A program made the translations under genes and the position numbers. Shown piece by piece: positions 4,370 through 5,727 of a stretch of DNA of 5,727 nt; positions within the stretch are counted from its first letter, which is position 1, and each line of letters opens with the position of its first letter. The DNA comes from Clostridia bacterium (GTDB lineage Bacteria; Bacillota; Clostridia; Oscillospirales; CAG-272): NCBI GenBank assembly GCA_017395885.1, contig JAFQNM010000258.1:1-5727 (forward strand), given 5' to 3'. Under the pieces are notes generated by a model. It was not told where the DNA came from. It did not search any database and saw nothing but the letters and a program-made list of their open reading frames with translations.

Positions 4370-5611
4370 ATGGCAATTCCCGTTCCGGAAAAAAGAGTGG
4401 CCGAGTTTGAAAAAATGGGTCTCGGTCTTTTTATCCACTTTGGTATGTATTCCCAGCTTGGCTGCGGCGAGTGGATAATGAATATTGCAAATATGTCCAA
4501 GGAGGAGTATGCTCCTCTGAAGGATACCTTCACGGCCAAGGATTTTGATGCGAAAAAGATCGTTGAGATCGCAAAGGCTGCAGGTATGAAGTATATAAAC
4601 ATTACAACGAAGCATCACGACGGCTTCTGCCTCTACGATTCAAAGGATCTCAATAACGGCTATGATACCGTTCACACCGCCTGCGGACGAGACCTTATCC
4701 GCGAGCTGGTGGATGCCTGTAACGAGGGAGGCCTTCTTCCTATCTTCTACCACGCAACTCTTGACTGGAACCAGGATTCCTTCAAGGATGATTTCCCCAA
4801 GTTTCTCAAGTATCTGAACGACAGCGTTGAGCTGCTTTGCACTCAGTACGGAAAGATCGGCGGCCTCTGGTTTGACGGTAACTGGTCCCGTCCTCTCACA
4901 GATTGGGATGAGGATACCCTTTATGCCATCATCAGAAAGCACCAGCCTGATGCTCTCATTATTAATAATACCGGTCTTGATGCCCGCGGCTGTGCCGGTC
5001 ACCCTGAGATCGACAGCGTGACCTTTGAGCAGGGCAGACCTACTCCCATGAACCGTGAGGGAGCTCCCAAGTATCTTGCGGCTGAAATGTGCCAGACAAT
5101 GAACGATCACTGGGGCTACGGCAAGGCAGATTTCCACTATAAGAGCCTTCCTGAACTTATTGAAACGCTTTGTGCGTGCCGTAAGGTAGGCGCAAACTTC
5201 CTTCTCAACGTAGGTCCCGACGGAGACGGCAATATTATTCCTATGCAGGAGGTAATGCTCAGAGCTCTCGGCGATTGGGTAAGAACCTGCGGCCAGTCTC
5301 TTTACGAGGGTAAGCCCTCTGAGATCAAGGGTGAATTCAAGAACTTTGCTCTTGAGGACGGAGAGCGTGCTTATCTCTATATCCACGACCTTGCCATTCT
5401 CGGTAACGCACACGTTACCGTTGAGGGCGGCGGCGTAGGCTTCAAGCACTTTAAAAACGTCAAGAGAAGGGTAAAGAGCGTTTGCTGGAGCGATAACGGT
5501 GAGGCTATAGATTTTGTGCAGCACGGTGACCATCTTTGGGTAAACGCTACCGGCTTCCCTTACGGATGCCAGTACGTTGTCCGCGTTATGAACGTTGAGT
5601 TTGAGGACTGA
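4370..5611 (+). CDS. GH29-family glycosidase, probable alpha-L-fucosidase (cytoplasmic)
   Basis: Retaining glycosidase that probably removes terminal alpha-L-fucose from imported glycans or glycosides. The ATG at 4370 is chosen for AAGGAG 5 nt upstream and because the protein then starts directly with the barrel (413 residues, slightly short for the family). GH29 marks: MGLGLFIHFGMYSQLG (16-31, with active-site His23), INITTKHHDGFCLYDSK (76-92, with the His82-His83 pair), GGLWFDGNW (164-172) with Asp169 as the likely nucleophile, and RKVGANFLLNVGPDGDG (271-287), a strongly conserved block closing the barrel. About residues 310-413 form a small C-terminal beta domain. The acid/base residue varies between GH29 subfamilies; Glu220 in VTFEQGRP is a candidate but I cannot fix it. 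There is no signal peptide, so the enzyme is intracellular and needs imported substrate; no transporter or fucose-catabolism gene is in the window. Family assignment is secure, exact substrate less so. Confidence 0.9.
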   Translation: MAIPVPEKRVAEFEKMGLGLFIHFGMYSQLGCGEWIMNIANMSKEEYAPLKDTFTAKDFDAKKIVEIAKAAGMKYINITTKHHDGFCLYDSKDLNNGYDTVHTACGRDLIRELVDACNEGGLLPIFYHATLDWNQDSFKDDFPKFLKYLNDSVELLCTQYGKIGGLWFDGNWSRPLTDWDEDTLYAIIRKHQPDALIINNTGLDARGCAGHPEIDSVTFEQGRPTPMNREGAPKYLAAEMCQTMNDHWGYGKADFHYKSLPELIETLCACRKVGANFLLNVGPDGDGNIIPMQEVMLRALGDWVRTCGQSLYEGKPSEIKGEFKNFALEDGERAYLYIHDLAILGNAHVTVEGGGVGFKHFKNVKRRVKSVCWSDNGEAIDFVQHGDHLWVNATGFPYGCQYVVRVMNVEFED

Positions 5612-5619
5612 TCTGAATT

Positions 5620-5649
5620 AAAAAACCACCGGGTATCCGGTGGTTTTTT
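5620..5649 (+). terminator. Rho-independent terminator of the GH29 gene
   Basis: AAAAAACCACCGG (5620-5632) and CCGGTGGTTTTTT (5637-5649) form a perfect 13-bp inverted repeat with a GTAT loop and a six-T run. It begins 9 nt after the TGA stop codon. The A-run on the left side means that it could also stop leftward transcription entering from beyond the window. Confidence 0.93.
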
Positions 5650-5679
5650 CAGCTTGTCGATAAAGTTATCGACAAGCTG
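5650..5679. repeat. Perfect long-arm inverted repeat, likely intergenic repeat element
   Basis: CAGCTTGTCGATAA (5650-5663) and TTATCGACAAGCTG (5666-5679) are exact complements, 14 bp each, around a 2-bp AG centre. It starts directly after the GH29 terminator and lacks a T-run, so it is not a second ordinary terminator. Its half-site recurs in altered form just downstream: GGCTGTCGAGAAGG (5685-5698) resembles GCTTGTCGATAAAG (5652-5665). This suggests a palindromic intergenic repeat (REP- or MITE-like) that continues past the right edge. The remaining bases to 5727 show no gene. Confidence 0.55.
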
Positions 5680-5727
5680 CCTCAGGCTGTCGAGAAGGAT
5701 GCAGATTTCGTCATTTCAAGTCCGTAG

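Noticed and set aside
4088..4618. A 176-codon minus-strand frame spanning the rplS promoter and the GH29 start
   Set aside because: It crosses two promoters and the starts of two real genes in other frames; its product has no recognisable domain.
4640..5533. A 297-codon open frame on the minus strand, antisense to the GH29 gene
   Set aside because: It lies wholly inside a well-recognised conserved gene on the other strand, has no recognisable domain, and such long antisense frames are common opposite biased codons.

Overview
The window looks like chromosomal DNA from a gut-type low-to-mid GC Firmicute, probably a clostridial (Oscillospiraceae/Ruminococcaceae-like) species. The grounds are AAGGAG-type ribosome binding sites, sigma-A-like promoters with TG-extended -10 boxes, compact hairpin-plus-T-run terminators, and carbohydrate genes (GH77, GH29) mixed with a housekeeping ribosomal gene. 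No phage, transposase, CRISPR array, tRNA or rRNA is visible.

Layout. At the left edge, the first 48 codons of a membrane-anchored or secreted protein read leftward out of the window (144 to 1). Divergent from it, 59 bp away, is a 186-residue transcription regulator (204-764, +) with a winged helix of the OmpR/PhoB kind and a receiver-like N-terminus that lacks the usual phosphoacceptor aspartate. It converges on malQ (798-2234, -), a complete GH77 4-alpha-glucanotransferase; one perfect palindrome between the two stop codons can terminate both. Upstream of malQ lies a MATE-family multidrug/cation antiporter gene (2322-3731, -), and upstream of that rplS, ribosomal protein L19 (3787-4131, -). 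These three leftward genes are co-oriented but appear to be separate transcription units: a strong hairpin terminator follows rplS, another follows the MATE gene, and malQ has its own good promoter, whose -35 box lies inside the loop of the MATE terminator. rplS has a strong promoter and a leader of about 80 nt that can fold. Divergent from rplS is a cytoplasmic GH29 alpha-L-fucosidase-like gene (4370-5611, +) with its own promoter, a perfect dyad between promoter and ribosome binding site that could be an operator, and a strong terminator. The last 78 bp hold a second, perfect 14-bp-arm inverted repeat that looks like the start of an intergenic repeat element.

How the genes work together: malQ handles maltodextrins or glycogen and the GH29 enzyme probably trims fucosylated or related glycosides that have been imported, so both fit a glycan-using gut organism. 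The MATE pump and rplS have no evident functional link to them. Start sites were corrected for three genes (MATE, rplS, GH29) because the longest open frames run into terminators or promoters. I see no convincing new multi-gene system. The most interesting items are the apparently phosphorylation-independent regulator with its divergent membrane partner, the interleaved terminator/promoter, the rplS leader, the GH29 dyad and the terminal inverted repeat.
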